Source of the DNA: Trema orientale
Taxonomy: Eukaryota; Streptophyta; Magnoliopsida; Rosales; Cannabaceae
NCBI GenBank assembly: GCA_002914845.1
Contig: JXTC01000038.1
Location: 62,001 to 126,000, forward strand
Direction: 5' to 3'
DNA: 64,000 nt
In this document: in pieces, positions 25,916 through 37,439 of the stretch
Position numbering within the stretch: the first letter of the stretch is position 1
Layout: every line of letters starts with the position of its first letter
The notes under the pieces: generated by a model
Database searches by the model: none
The model's input: the letters and a program-made list of their open reading frames with translations, nothing else
Told to the model about the DNA's origin: nothing
Position numbers and translations under genes: made by a program

Positions 25916-26407
25916 TATTGACAGAGGTTTTGTCAACAATGAATATAAGAAATTGTGAGATGTGGCTTGTGTGTGAAAAGGGTTGATAAAGCAAAGTAAA
26001 TAAGGAGACAAGAATTTTATAGTGGTTCAACTCCAAAAAAGATGAGCCTACATCCACTGTTCTTCACTATTTTCTGGAGAATTACAAGAGTTTCTCTAAA
26101 TCTCAAGGTGAGAGCAAAGAGAGAATTAGAGAGAGAGAATTACAGAGAAAGTGTATAGTGAAGTAATTGTCAGATGACTGTGAGATATTGTGTGTCTAAA
26201 TTACGAGACTTGAGCCCCTTTTATATAGGTGAGGATGGCTTCAGGTTTCCCAATTTGTGAATAGGAAACTACATAATAAAATATAATATAATATTGAGAT
26301 TGGGTGACTACACAATAATGGGTAATTATCTTCTCTTCAATTAGCTAGTTGCTTTTTTTGGGATTAGGCAGGTCAACTATTTGTGATGGTCAAAAAATCA
26401 CACAACA
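25916..26407 (-). repeat. 5' LTR of the gypsy element
   Basis: 492 bp, matching the LTR at 20050-20542. Its inner terminus reads TA instead of TG in the plus orientation, one of several transition differences. The primer-binding site candidate adjoins at 25900-25914. Right target duplication AATAC at 26408-26412. Confidence 0.9.
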
Positions 26408-26607
26408 AATACATATTTTTAAAACGAAAAAAAATGATTCAAAAGGAGAAGCATCAGATATCGCATGATTAAGTTGGCACATAAAAATGCTAGCTTTATT
26501 TTTTTTTAAAGGATATTAAAAATGTAAAAGAGGACAACAACCTTAAAAAGCGACATTATCAAGAAAATTACAACAAAAACTTAAAAGCAACAATATATTT
26601 AAAGAAG

Positions 26608-28121
26608 CAAATGTATAATAAAATGATATCATCAACATAAAATTTTGAGAGATAGTAAATTAAGGCATTCATCAGAACATAGACTTGTGTTAGAATATGT
26701 GAATTTAGTGAACACACAAATAGAAATTAATACAATGCAGATGAGTACATGTATGAACGTTTGTTTACCAATTTTCTCTAAAACTAAGTATTCGGCCCCT
26801 ACACCATATTTTAAATATAGGAGGGCTGGGGTCAAATGTTCAAATAGAGAGAAACCAAAACGAAAAATAGTTCAAGCCAATAAGTGCAAAATTACATGTG
26901 ACAACAAACAGAGACGTAACAAAGTAATATATAAGCCGATGATTGAGAAGTGGGCAATAGGGCATTGGTTACATTTTTCTTTTGGGAATTCGACTAACAC
27001 AACACAATGAATCAAAAACGTTGAAAGGCCCCAAAGCCAGAGGTCTGGGTTAAAGCCCTTGCTCTCCATTAATTCTTTGTCTGCCGGAAGAATGGAACAA
27101 GAAATAGAAATTTCAATGCAGGTTGACGAGATCAAAGAAATAACGAACGAAGTAGAAAACATTTCATTTCATGACCTCTCTATCTCCCTTAAACTAGATA
27201 TTGATGGGGCTCGAGATACTATTAGTAAGTCGCCGCCAAGCGGCCGACATCCAATGGACTACTACGTACGGTGATGGGGAATGTCTAGAAACCCAGTAAG
27301 GGATGGAGAATGCAGGAGGTCTCGCGGAACACTTTTGTCTTCAGATTCACCAAAAGAAGTGAGGTAAATGTATAATAAAATGATATCATCAACATAAAAT
27401 TTTGAGAGATGGTAAATTAAGGCATTCATCAGAACATAGACTTGTGTTAGAATATGTGAATTTAGTGAACACACAAATAGAAATTAATACAATGCAGATG
27501 AGTACATGTATGAACGTTTGTTTACCAATTTTCTCTAAAACTAAGTATTCGGCCCCTACACCATATTTTAAATATAGGAGGGCTGGGGTCAAATGTTCAA
27601 ATAGAGAGAAACCAAAACGAAAAATAGTTCAAGCCAATAAGTGCAAAATTACATGTGACAACAAACAGAGACGTAACAAAGTAATATATAAGCCGATGAT
27701 TGAGAAGTGGGCAATAGGGCATTGGTCACATTTTTCTTTTGGGAATTCGACTAACACAACACAATGAATCAAAAACGTTAAAAGGCCCCAAAGCCAGAGG
27801 TCTGGGTTAAAGCCCTTGCTCTCCATTAATTCTTTGTCTGCCGGAAGAATGGAACAAGAAATGGAAATTTCAATGCAGGTTGACGAGATCAAAGAAATAA
27901 CGAACGAAGTAGAAAACATTTCATTTCATGACCTCTCTATCTCCCTTAAACTAGATATTGATGGGGCTCGAGATACTATTAGTAAGTCGCCGCCAAGCGG
28001 CCGACATCCAATGGACTACTACGTATGGTGATAGGGAATGTCTAGAAACCCAGTAAGGGATGGAGAATGCAGGAGGTCTCGCAGAACACTTTTGTCTTCA
28101 GATTCACCAAAAGAAGTGAGG
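26608..28121 (+). repeat. 757-bp tandem duplication at the LINE 5' end
   Basis: 26608-27364 is repeated at 27365-28121 with about seven or eight substitutions by eye (about 1 percent). Each copy carries the 5' untranslated part and the start of ORF1 (MEQE.EISMQVDEIKE). The unit boundary shows AAGAAG microhomology (AAAGAAGCAAATG on the left, AAGAAGTGAGG before the second copy). Only the second copy continues into the rest of ORF1. Confidence 0.9.
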
Positions 28122-28652
28122 TGGAGTTCATCCTAAGTAACTGCCCCAGGTCGCCTATGAATGGTTTTCTGCTACTAAAAGAAATGCCTGCTAACGGACA
28201 GTGGCAGTTAGTGGACCTACTTACTTTGTTGATATGGGTGCAGGCACTAGGTGCACCATTTGAGTTCATCACAAACACAAATACAGAACGTTTAGCCGAG
28301 AAACTGGATAAAGTTCTGGAGATGGTTCCACCACATAAGAAATTAAGGTGTTCTAACGAATGATTTTATGAGTTTCAAAGTGGAGATACGGATCGATAAG
28401 CCGTTGCAAGCGAGTTTCTCGATACTGCGCTCGAGTAGACCAACGGCATGGATCTACCTGAAGTACGAATGCCTCCCGTTGATATGCTTCAGGTATGGGT
28501 TGATTGGTCATAAATATGACGATTGCTCCTTGCCAAGAAAAATGATCAAAGCCAGTGACGGAAGGGCAGTTACTTTGTTTGGCCCTTGGCTCCGGTTGGG
28601 CTCCCCGATACCGTACTATATTTCACCCCAGTTAACAAGAAGTTCAGGGTAA
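27849..28652 (+). pseudogene. LINE ORF1 remnant (DUF4283 and zinc knuckle)
   Basis: The start MEQEMEISMQ at 27849 runs to a stop at 28029; the sequence resumes in another frame with NTFVFRFTKRSEVEFIL, GPxELLKEM-like and WVQALGAPFEF (28067-28363), then KVEIRIDKPLQ and the knuckle CFRYGLIGHKYDDC (28368-28652). Plant L1 ORF1 proteins bind the element RNA. At least two frameshifts separate the parts. Confidence 0.7.
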
Positions 28653-29442
28653 GATTGGGTGGCTGAAACGGAGAGGAGGCGAATGATTAAGAAGGCAATT
28701 GAGGATTTTGAACCGGCTTTACTAGGCGGCATAGCTGTAGCTGAGTCAACCAAGACAACTGAGTCCCATGGACGCGCCGGAGCCACCTACGAATCCGCAG
28801 CTGCCAAGAGATGACCCATAAGCACAACAAAATGTGGGACCCACGAATTTCACTAGTAGAGGAAAGAATATCTTGGAGTCTATTCCAGAGGGACCATATG
28901 GAATGAGCATGAAAAGGCACTCATGTAATATTGCGGGACAGAATATTTCGAATTCTGTATAGACTGCGGCACGAGGTATAGAGCTGTTCTCTGAAGTTAG
29001 TAGAGGAATTTGGATAATTTGAAACATAGACCATCAACTTCAATAGTTAGTGAGTTGGCAGTAGTATTTCGGGGGTGCCTTGACCCGATTTCTAAGTCTA
29101 GGCTTAACCTGACTAAACCCAAAAGAACCTTGGAAAGAAAAAGGGTCTCAAATGCCCTCAATGTAAACCCCTCGGGCTCTAGGCCCGAGGACCAGGCCAA
29201 CAATAAGAAAAGGAAAAAGGAATGCAGGAAAAGACTCCCCAACAACCCAGGACACTCAGTGAAGCTTTAATCATCGACCATAGCAGCTGCAAGGACAATA
29301 AAGAAGAGGTTGTTCAGGGTGGTAAAAAGGAACTAGCAATTGACCTTTTAGCAAGGCCAGCGAATGAAGATAGGAAGCAACTGCCTACAACAAATGAAGA
29401 TATTCTAAAGCTGCAGAAGCTTAAATACTCTAACTCAACCCA

Positions 29443-29443
29443 C

Positions 29444-29488
<45 letters not shown>
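29443..29488 (+). repeat. (GA)n microsatellite inside the LINE
   Basis: About 22 GA units with one AAAG interruption. It lies exactly between ORF1-side sequence and the truncated endonuclease domain. Confidence 0.95.
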
Positions 29489-29489
<1 letters not shown>

Positions 29490-32377
29490 AAATATGGCTA
29501 TCAGATTTTTTATTCAACACGAGAACAATTGATCTGGGTTGTGTAGGAGCCCAATTTATATGGACAAATGGTAGAGACATTAGCAACCATGTGAAAGAAA
29601 GGTTAAATAGAGTTATTTGTAACTCTCAATGGTTAATCAATTTCTCAAAAGTTGGGGTACAGAACCTGACCATCTTAGACTCAGACCATCGCCTAATTTT
29701 AGTTGACACAGATATGGAGAATGATAAAGGGACAACCTCTTTCTGATTCTTAGATGCGTGTAGTAAGGACCCTTCTTGTAAGGCGGTTATAGCTGAGACT
29801 TGGAAAATCAGGATGTCTGGTTTCAAAAGCTTCCAACTAATGGTGAAGATCAACAATACGACCCATGTACTGAAGAAGTGGAATAAAAAGGTATTTGGTT
29901 TTTGGCAAGATAATCTGAAGATCCTTAACTATCTGTTAACGGAAGTCCAAAATAGAATCCCTTCCCAGACAAACCTTGAATTGGAAGTATCTATCCAACT
30001 AGATATTGAAGATATTCGAAACAAACAGGAACTTATATGGTGGCAGAAATCTAGAGAACTATGGCTGACACAGGGAGATAGGATTACTCATTTCTTCTAC
30101 GCCTCGACAGTTATTCGACGGAAAAGAAACCAGATTTGGGCAGTTTCGGACGATGGTAAAAATTGGATTGAAGGCAGACAAAATATTGATAGTATTTCAT
30201 CCGAAACTTCAAATAAGTGTTTACCTCCTTTAATATGATGATTAGTCCAGATCTTGATAAACTCTTTGAGCATAAAATCCCCATTGAAATAAACAATGAC
30301 CTATGTCGCATACCTACGATGGAAGAAATAAGGGAGATTGTGAGAAACATACACCCTCCTAAGATGCCAGGCCTTGATAGATTGCCAATTAAATTCTACA
30401 AGGATTATTGGGATATTGTTGGCATGGACCTAACTCATTTTGTTCAAGAATTTTTTGTTAAAGGCAAGTTTACTTCGAGTATAAACCAGACTTTTATCAT
30501 CCTCATACCTAAACAGACAGATGCTAAGTGTTTTGATGATTATAGACCTATCAGCTTGTGCAATATAACCTATAAAGTGATCTCTAAGATCTTAGCCAAT
30601 CGGATTCGTGGGGTTCTGGACAAACTGATTTCACCTTTCCAATCGGCCTTTGTACTGGGAAAATGGATTGCTGAGAACTCAGTCCTTGTCCAAGAAGTTA
30701 TTCATTCCATAAAAACTAAATCGGGCACTACAGGTGTTGTGGGATTAAAGCTAGATATGTCAAAAGCCTATGATAGGATCGAATGGTCCTTATTAGAGCG
30801 AGTCTTACATGCTTATGGTTTCGATGACCATTTCAAGAAGTTGGTGATGACATGTGTTTATTCAGTATCCTTCTCGGTATTGTTAAATGGTAGCCCCTTT
30901 CCTAGCTTTTCACCAGGGCATGGCCTTTGGCAAGGTGATCCACTTTCACTATATCTGTTTATCATGTGTAGTAAGGTGCTGTCAAAACTTATTCCTAAGG
31001 AGGAAATAGAGGGTCAGATTTCGGGAGCTCGTGTTGCCAGAAACTACCCTTCAATCTCGCACCTTATGTATGCTAATGACATTTTCCTATTTTATAGTGC
31101 CAGTACCATTGAGGTGCATAGAATGGTGTGGTGCCTAAACCAATATTCTGCCTGGTCAGGACAGAGGCTCAATGCACAGAAATCCTCAATTTACTTTTCA
31201 AAGAATACTCATAAAAGGATAAGAGAAGAGATCATCAACCAGTAGGGCTTTAAAGTGATGACAGGAGTAGAAACCTTCATTGGTAATCCGTTATTTTTAA
31301 CAAATAACCGAACCAAGGATTTCAATTTCTTGAAAGACAGGGTTTATGCTAGATTGGAAGGTTGGCATAGCAAGCCCCTCTCACGAGAAGCAGGATAACT
31401 CTCATTAAACGTATGGTGAAAAGTATTCTGGTGTACTCAATATTTATTTTTCCTACTACCTAAATCCTTTTACGAGGACCTTGACAAGTTGGTGAGGCGC
31501 TTCTGGTAGACTAGGAGAGTGGAAAAACAACACTTCCTTGCACTGACCTCATGGGAGTCAATTTATCGGCCTAAAGCGTGTGGAGGAATCAGTCTCAAGC
31601 ATTTTTTTGACATCAATTTCACCCTTATGCCCAAACTGGGGTGGATGATGGCATCTGGCTCAGCTTCACTTTGGGCAACAGTTCTTAGAACAAAATATTA
31701 TAAACATGGGAGCTTTTGGAATTCTGGACTACCTAAAAATGCTTCAATTGTGGCCAAAGGTATTTGGGCCACCTAAGAGTTTGTCCAAAATGGGAGCTGC
31801 TTACTCATTGGTAAGGGAGATTCTGCAGACATTTGGAATGCACCTTGGGTCCCATATGCAGATTTTAATGAAACCAGAAGCACTTTCAACCCCCTTCAGG
31901 AAGTGAATAATGTTAAGATTCAGGAACTTCTAACAATTGGATGTGACCACTGGGATAGAAACAAGTCAGAAACTTAGTTCACCCCACCAAATATGGATAG
32001 CTATATGAAGATCCTCCTGCTTCCAAATAATCAAACAAACCTTTCGATATGGAAAGATACAAAGAATAGAGAGTTCACAATTAAAAATGCCTAGAGATTG
32101 AATCGACGAAGATTCACTAATCTATAACCAATATGAAAGATTATCTAGTCTAGCCACCTCCATGAATGACTGAAACTTTTGCTTTGGAGAATTGGTAAAA
32201 ATGCCCTCCCTACTTGCGAGAGACTTGGAAGCATTCTATAGGTACCCAATAATAATTGTGTTCAGTGCTCAAACTCTGAGGATGCAACTGTCCATTTATT
32301 CATTCGTTGCCCAATTGCAAAGTACATTTGGTTTGGAAGTAAATGGAACTTGCGCATGGATCAAAGAACACTGTTGA
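29480..32377 (+). pseudogene. LINE ORF2 remnant: endonuclease tail, reverse transcriptase, zf-RVT
   Basis: The C-terminal part of an EEP endonuclease (DLGCVGAQFIWTNGR, LDSDHRLI) starts right after a (GA)n run at 29443-29488; its catalytic N-terminal part is missing. The RT follows, best preserved at 30217-31245 (FIILIPKQTDAKCFDDYRPI, SLCNITYKVISKILANRI, LDMSKAYDRIEW, GLWQGDPLSLYLFI). The active-site box reads YAND rather than the usual ADD. Then come zf-RVT fragments (KHGSFWNSGLP near 31700). Stops interrupt at several places. Confidence 0.8.
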
Positions 32378-32639
32378 GTGGGTTAGAAATGGTGAAATAG
32401 ATTTTCAACCCTCACCACCTGGGCAATTGTGAAAAATAAGTTAAAGATGAATTCACGACCTTTGCAGCAGGGGCTTGCAAAAAAATTTGGGATGCAAAGA
32501 ATACTAAGTTCCATGAAGGCTCCCAGATAAACCCAATCTATATTCTTAATTAATCTAGTAAATGCGGCTGTGAAGGAGCACCGATAGATCCAAACTTCAT
32601 CTACCTTTGGCATGGACCACAATAACATAAGGTGTGATG

Positions 32640-33092
32640 CTCTGACTAGTTGTTTGACCGTTTCTCCTGGGAGGATCAGAATTTTTATTAACGGGGCCTT
32701 TAAAAATGGGGAGGGAGCAGCAGGTGTCGTGGCTAAGGGAGAAGATGACTGAATTCTCCTTCTAGCATCGTCTCTGTTCGAGGCAAGTTCCCCTCTTAAA
32801 GCAGAACTCCGAGCTCTCAAACTGGGCTTATCTCATTGTTTAGAAAGGAACTGGCAAATTGCTGACTTCTTCTCTGATTCTAAGGAGATGGTCTCCGTGT
32901 TACGAGCTCATAGATCCCCGTCTTGGCATCTATCACATATTGGTGTTAGCGTTATTTCCTTTTTCAAGTCTTGTAATTGTAACCTGAATTGGATCCCAAG
33001 GATGAGGAATTACTTGCGCATTCTGTTGCAAAATGGGCGCTCTCATCTCATCATTCCGGTATTTTTGCATCTTCGGAGGTGCCCCATGTAGC
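32640..33092 (+). pseudogene. LINE RNase H-like domain remnant
   Basis: Plus-strand reading gives FINGAFKNGEGAAGVVAK, PLKAELRALKLGLSHCLER and ADFFSDSKEMVSVL, the typical RVT_3 RNase H pattern at the end of plant LINE ORF2, with one stop inside and a stop at 33090. The poly(A) follows about 50 bp later. Confidence 0.7.
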
Positions 33093-33159
33093 CACCAAAC
33101 TCTTTTAACCGGTTCTTATTTTATCTCGGTTTTTTTCAGAGCGAAAAAAAAAAAAAAAA

Positions 33160-33559
33160 GAGAAAGTGGGCAAACAATAATTTTTATTTTCCAATATCAT
33201 TGAACATTTCTTTAAAAGAGGTCAAATTGAAGCAATCTTCATAGATTGCAAATTCAAATTCTAAGAATCAAAACATTGAACGTATTTACAAAGTTGGAGC
33301 TCAAATGACAACAAATAAGTCGTACGTACGTACTTCAATCTCAAGACACATCTAACCTATATTACTAAGTTATTCTAGACCAAATCTCCCAAACAAACTT
33401 CGAATCGAAGGTGGACCAATAATAACACCAACTTTTATTTCCAACACTGAACACTTCTTTAAAAAAAAACAGTTCAAGTTTGAAACCTAGCTCGCTGCAA
33501 TCTTGAAACATGCAAATGCAAATCCAAGAACATATATATACAAAAATTGAGACCAGTAA
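33160..33559. repeat. Duplicated 3' flank of the cysteine protease gene
   Basis: The segment near 33175-33290 resembles the segment near 33405-33540: both run TTATTT-CCAA-CACTGAACA-TTTCTTTAAAA, then GCAATCTT, then a TGCAAAT(GC)AAATCC-like stretch. The second lies in the likely 3' UTR of the protease. The first lies directly against the LINE poly(A) tail. Confidence 0.5.
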
Positions 33560-35530
33560 TTAGGCAATTGGGTAAGATGCATCCATGGCAATGCCACAAC
33601 GACCTTCTTTGTCATCCACATCTCTCTCAATCCTTACGTAACCCTCTTCCCCCCAGTTGGTACCCCACGAATTCTTAACAATCCAATACTTGGTCCCGTC
33701 ATCGTCCGTACCATAACCGACTGCGGTAACCCCATGGTTAAGTGAGGTACCGCAACTTCCCTTGTAAACCCCACTCGAGTAGAATTGGAAGGCTGATCCT
33801 CCGGCATCGATGGCTACCGATACCGGCTGGTGCGCCACGGCCTTGAGCAGCGCGGCCTCGTTGTTTTGGGGGACGGTTTGGTAGCCTTTGATCTTGGCCA
33901 CGTGGAACACACTCTTTCTGAAGTTACAGGCACCGTCTTTTGCTTTGTAAGGGTAGATAGCCTCGGAGGTGATGCCTCTATTCTTGACTATGAAGTTGAA
34001 GGCGTTCTCCATGTAGCCGCCTTGGCATCCTTTGTCGTAGGATTTAGTGTCACAATCCACTAGTTGTTGCTCTGATAGGGAGACTAGTTTGCCTCTTGCT
34101 ATTTTGGTGATTCCCTCGGTTGCGGCCACGGCTGAGAAGGCCCAGCAACTACCTGTATATACATATATATATATATATAGTAGTGTTGCATGCATGCCAG
34201 TGCATGTTTTAGGAAAAAAATTGATAGATAAAGGATAAAAAGATTAGCAAGAAGTGAATGCATGTGACACACATGAAAGGGTGACATTATGAATAAATGA
34301 TAACTTTTATATATATATATATATATATTAATTTTGAATTTTAGATTAATATTTATGAATGTATTAGCTTGGAACACGTAAATTAGACCGAATATTAAGT
34401 AAGTTTAATTATATACGTATACTTATTATTATTCAAGCAAATATATATACATATTTGTATTTATTGAATTATAGATATTCATGAGTATGTATATTCTGAA
34501 AGAGTAGCTAGCGTTATGTACTAATTGTAAGCAAAAATTTTTTTAAGTATACTTGTAAGCAATTAATTAGATGTGATTACCTCAAGAAAAACAAAACAAA
34601 AAAAAAACAAAACAAAACAAAAACAAAACAAAACAAAAACAAAACAAAAACTAAATATGTGATGCTTCGGTCAAACAGGTTAAAAAAAAGTGACGATTCA
34701 AGAAAATGAAAAGTATCGTTATTACGTTACCCTATAATAAAATGAACTGACATATAGTAAAAGGAAAGATGTGTTCTTGAAGACGTACGTGGCTTTTTAG
34801 GCCATTTGGTGATAAATGAGTCATCATAATAATTGTATATTATCATGTACATACATATATATATATATATACATGTTGTTAACTATCTTATATATTATAT
34901 CACTAAAAATAAAAATAGTAAATATTGAGATGAACGTTAGAATAGCATGATTTTAAAATATCCAAAATGTCGAGTAACAATTACCTACCTGCAGCGAAAG
35001 AAAGGGGAGGGGGAATTTTCTAAAAATAAAAAATAAGAACAACGTTAACTATTCTTACCACATTGTTGCTGGTTCTTGATCGGAGTAACAGCTCCTTTCT
35101 TCCTCCAGTCAAAGCTAGAAGGAACCTCAGTAACATTTTCATACTTGAACAAAGAGGATGCTGATGTTGATTCTTTATTATGTAACCACAGCCCAGTAGG
35201 CTTGATCCTCCTGTATCCATTCCGGGTAGCCCTAAACTCTTCGTTGGTAAGGTCCCCGAACTCATTCATACGTATCTTAAAAGCCCTTTTCTCATCAGCG
35301 TTGAAGGACTCAATGAACTCCACATTGTCCTTAAAGATGTTGAAACGCCTCTCCTTCTCTAGGGCATCCTTGTACACCTTCCCATTTGTCACCATCCATT
35401 GTTCATGTCTCTTAGATAAGGATCTGATTGCCTCCACTTCATGATGGACTTGGAGTTCTCGGCATGACACTTGAGAAGCACATGAACCTGCTAATACAAC
35501 AATTATGAGGAATAACAAAGTTGAAGCCAT
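33560..35530 (-). CDS. Papain-like cysteine protease (SAG12/SAG39-type)
   Basis: Two exons, 35059-35530 and 33560-34152, with a 906-bp phase-1 intron that splits the codon just before SCWAF, give 354 residues. Order: signal peptide ([20 protein letters not shown]), I29 inhibitor prodomain ([43 protein letters not shown]), mature enzyme from about V136. Catalytic residues are all present: oxyanion Q154, nucleophile C160 (QQCGSCWAFS), H297 ([11 protein letters not shown]) and N318 (KNSWGTNWG). One N-glycosylation site is at N132. There is no KDEL tail and no granulin domain; it ends in SYPIA. Enzymes of this group are secreted or vacuolar endopeptidases, often induced in senescence and defence. 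It appears intact. A TATATATAG box lies about 125 bp upstream of the start on the minus strand (35654-35664). Confidence 0.93.
34586..34650. repeat. (CAAAA)n tract in the protease intron
   Basis: A low-complexity CAAAA/CAAAAA repeat of about 65 bp inside the single intron. (TA)n tracts occur at 34155-34180, 34310-34328 and 34855-34871 in the same intron. Confidence 0.9.
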
Positions 35531-37013
35531 GGCTAGCTAGCTGGATATTGTTGGCTATTTAGGTAAGTATACTTTTTCTGTTTGAAAGAATTTAGATGAG
35601 TATAGTTTAGAGAATGTAATTCTGTGTGCTATGACTATTAGCTACTGACATGGACTATATATAGGGACTTTTCTATTTTTCATTTTTACTTAAGAAACTC
35701 CAAAAAAGGAGGAAGAAGTTAATTATTTTATTTTTTTTCAAGTGAAAAATACAGATCAAGTGTACTAAGATTTCACTTTACGACCTAGTTAGGTGCCTAA
35801 GACTTGGCCAGTCAAGGAGGTTATTGTCTTCCGAGAATCAATTAATTTTGTTCTCTTTTATAATTTTTTGTTTAAAAAATAATAATATGTAGAGAAGAGG
35901 TAGTATATTGGGACTTAGTCAATTTAACAAGGAGTTGTTAGTTTATTTTCGTTAAGTCGTTTCCTTGAATATTTCCTTTATTCGAACGAACTTAGGAGGC
36001 GTCTAGATCTAATCGAACGGTCAATAAAACAAAGTTCTACCAAAAATAAGTAGAATATCCTTCGCTGAATTCTGAATTCTCCCTTTTTAAGCTTTTGGAA
36101 GGAAAATAAATTAAAAAGAAAAGCAAAACATTGAACATTCTGAACACTGTACTTTTTTTTCCTGTGATGTGAAGGACATATATTGAACACACTGTACATG
36201 TACGCCTTCTCCCCCAAACCAAACCATCCACCAGAAATCCATTGTTATTCATGTAAATTAAAAAAAAAAAAAAGAGTATTTATAAGAAATATGTCCCTTT
36301 TTCTAGATCAATTTAAAAATGACTATTTTTTACACCTATTTAATAAATGACTTTTTTTAATTTTATTTTGATAAATGACCGTCCTTTAGTTGATCTCAAT
36401 TTTTTTTAAAATTGATTTATTTTATGCAAAATAAATCAATTTTTAAAAAATAAATCAAATTTATACAAAATTAATCAATATATTTTGAGCTATTAAATAT
36501 AAAAATGTCATTTTTTAAATAAGTTTCAAAATTTGGCTATTATTTAATAATGTTTGAAAAATACCCATTATTGAAACAGTGATTTAAAATTCAGCCATTT
36601 GGGTTAAAAGCTGGAAAAGAAAACATAAATCTGAATTAGAGGTGTCAAATAGGCCGGGTCACGAAAACTAAGTAACTAAGTGCTAGGTCCAGTCTGGTCT
36701 ATAACCTGCCCAAATTTAGACCAGAATGGGCCTACAATGGGCTGGCCCATTATGGCCCACAATGGACCAACTCATAATTGACTTGGCCGGATTAATTCTG
36801 TCCAAATATCTCCACATAAAATCAAAGCAGCCGATCAATGTTATCCAAATTCTTTTTAGTGCTATCAAAAAGGCAACATATCATATCAAATAATAAATGC
36901 GTGTAAGCCAGTGCTCCTCTGGAAGAGGAAATTGGTTCAAAGCTAACTTTGTGATAAAACAAACTGAGCTATATTCTTTTTTTTTTTTTTTTTTTTTAAA
37001 AAAAACCCTGAGC

Positions 37014-37044
<31 letters not shown>

Positions 37045-37430
37045 GACAGCCAGGCTGTGCGTAACTCTCCTAAACTCCTAGTCAAGCTATCAAGTACTAC
37101 ATTTACTGGTGTCATTTTGAAAATTTCGTTTTTCTGAAATAGTTTTAGCCTGTACATGTATGAATTAGTAGCTTGTGTACGAATGGGATAAGTTCTTTTC
37201 TTTGAGGCCAGATAAATCCTCCTTTCCAATGGATAAAATCATAAAACGATTATAGTTAATGATAATGAATTATTGTTATTATTGTACCAAAGGAAACGTA
37301 CAAATTACCCGTCCTATGTGCAATTTATTCTCGTTATTATTTTGCTTGCGGAATCAGACTTGGTTAATCATTAATATTTGCCTTCCGAGATACGAACGTT
37401 TTTTTTTTTTTTTTGCTATATAAGTTAAAT
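35531..37430. other. Intergenic region with a hAT-like remnant and a strong hairpin
   Basis: No gene. A near-perfect inverted repeat with arms of about 20 bp (AAATTGATTTATTTT / AAATAAATCAATTTTT) centres on TATGCA at about 36424-36429. At 36637 a hAT-type terminus (TAGAGGTGTCAAAT) precedes GGCCGGGTC and GGCCCA-rich sequence up to about 36800; the matching right end was not found. A (TA)n tract lies at 37014-37040. Confidence 0.5.
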
Positions 37431-37439
37431 TGTTTATAA

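Larger units (their letters stand above)
20050..26407 (-). mobile_element. Ty3/gypsy LTR retrotransposon, Tat-like, internally deleted
   Basis: LTRs at 20050-20542 and 25916-26407 are near identical (about 17-18 differences by eye, many of them G/A or C/T transitions) and the element is flanked by a perfect AATAC duplication (20045-20049 and 26408-26412). It reads on the minus strand: the 5' LTR is the right-hand one, followed one base later by TTGGCGCTAGAAGG as a primer-binding site candidate; a purine tract (GGGGGG, in 20544-20560) abuts the 3' LTR. Gag and parts of protease/RT/RNase H survive as broken frames. Integrase is not found. The motifs near the RNase H end (YPEMEKLAL, SRKLRPYF) resemble the Tat/Retand lineage. 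Not autonomous. Confidence 0.9.
26608..33159 (+). mobile_element. L1-type LINE with duplicated 5' module
   Basis: Plus-strand order: a 757-bp tandem duplication (5' region plus ORF1 start), ORF1 remnant with DUF4283-like and zinc-knuckle parts, ORF2 with the endonuclease C-terminus, reverse transcriptase, zf-RVT and RNase H, then a 16-base poly(A) at 33144-33159. This is the standard plant L1 arrangement. Multiple stops and frameshifts show it is inactive. The true 5' end and target duplication were not resolved. Confidence 0.85.

Noticed and set aside
26632..27919. Pairs of identical short frames on both strands
   Set aside because: They are explained by the 757-bp duplication in the LINE 5' region, not by duplicated host genes.
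35045..35058. Reading of protease exon 1 to its own stop as a truncated protein
   Set aside because: A GTAAGA donor at 35058 and the matching phase of exon 2 restore CGSCWAFS, so the gene is intact.
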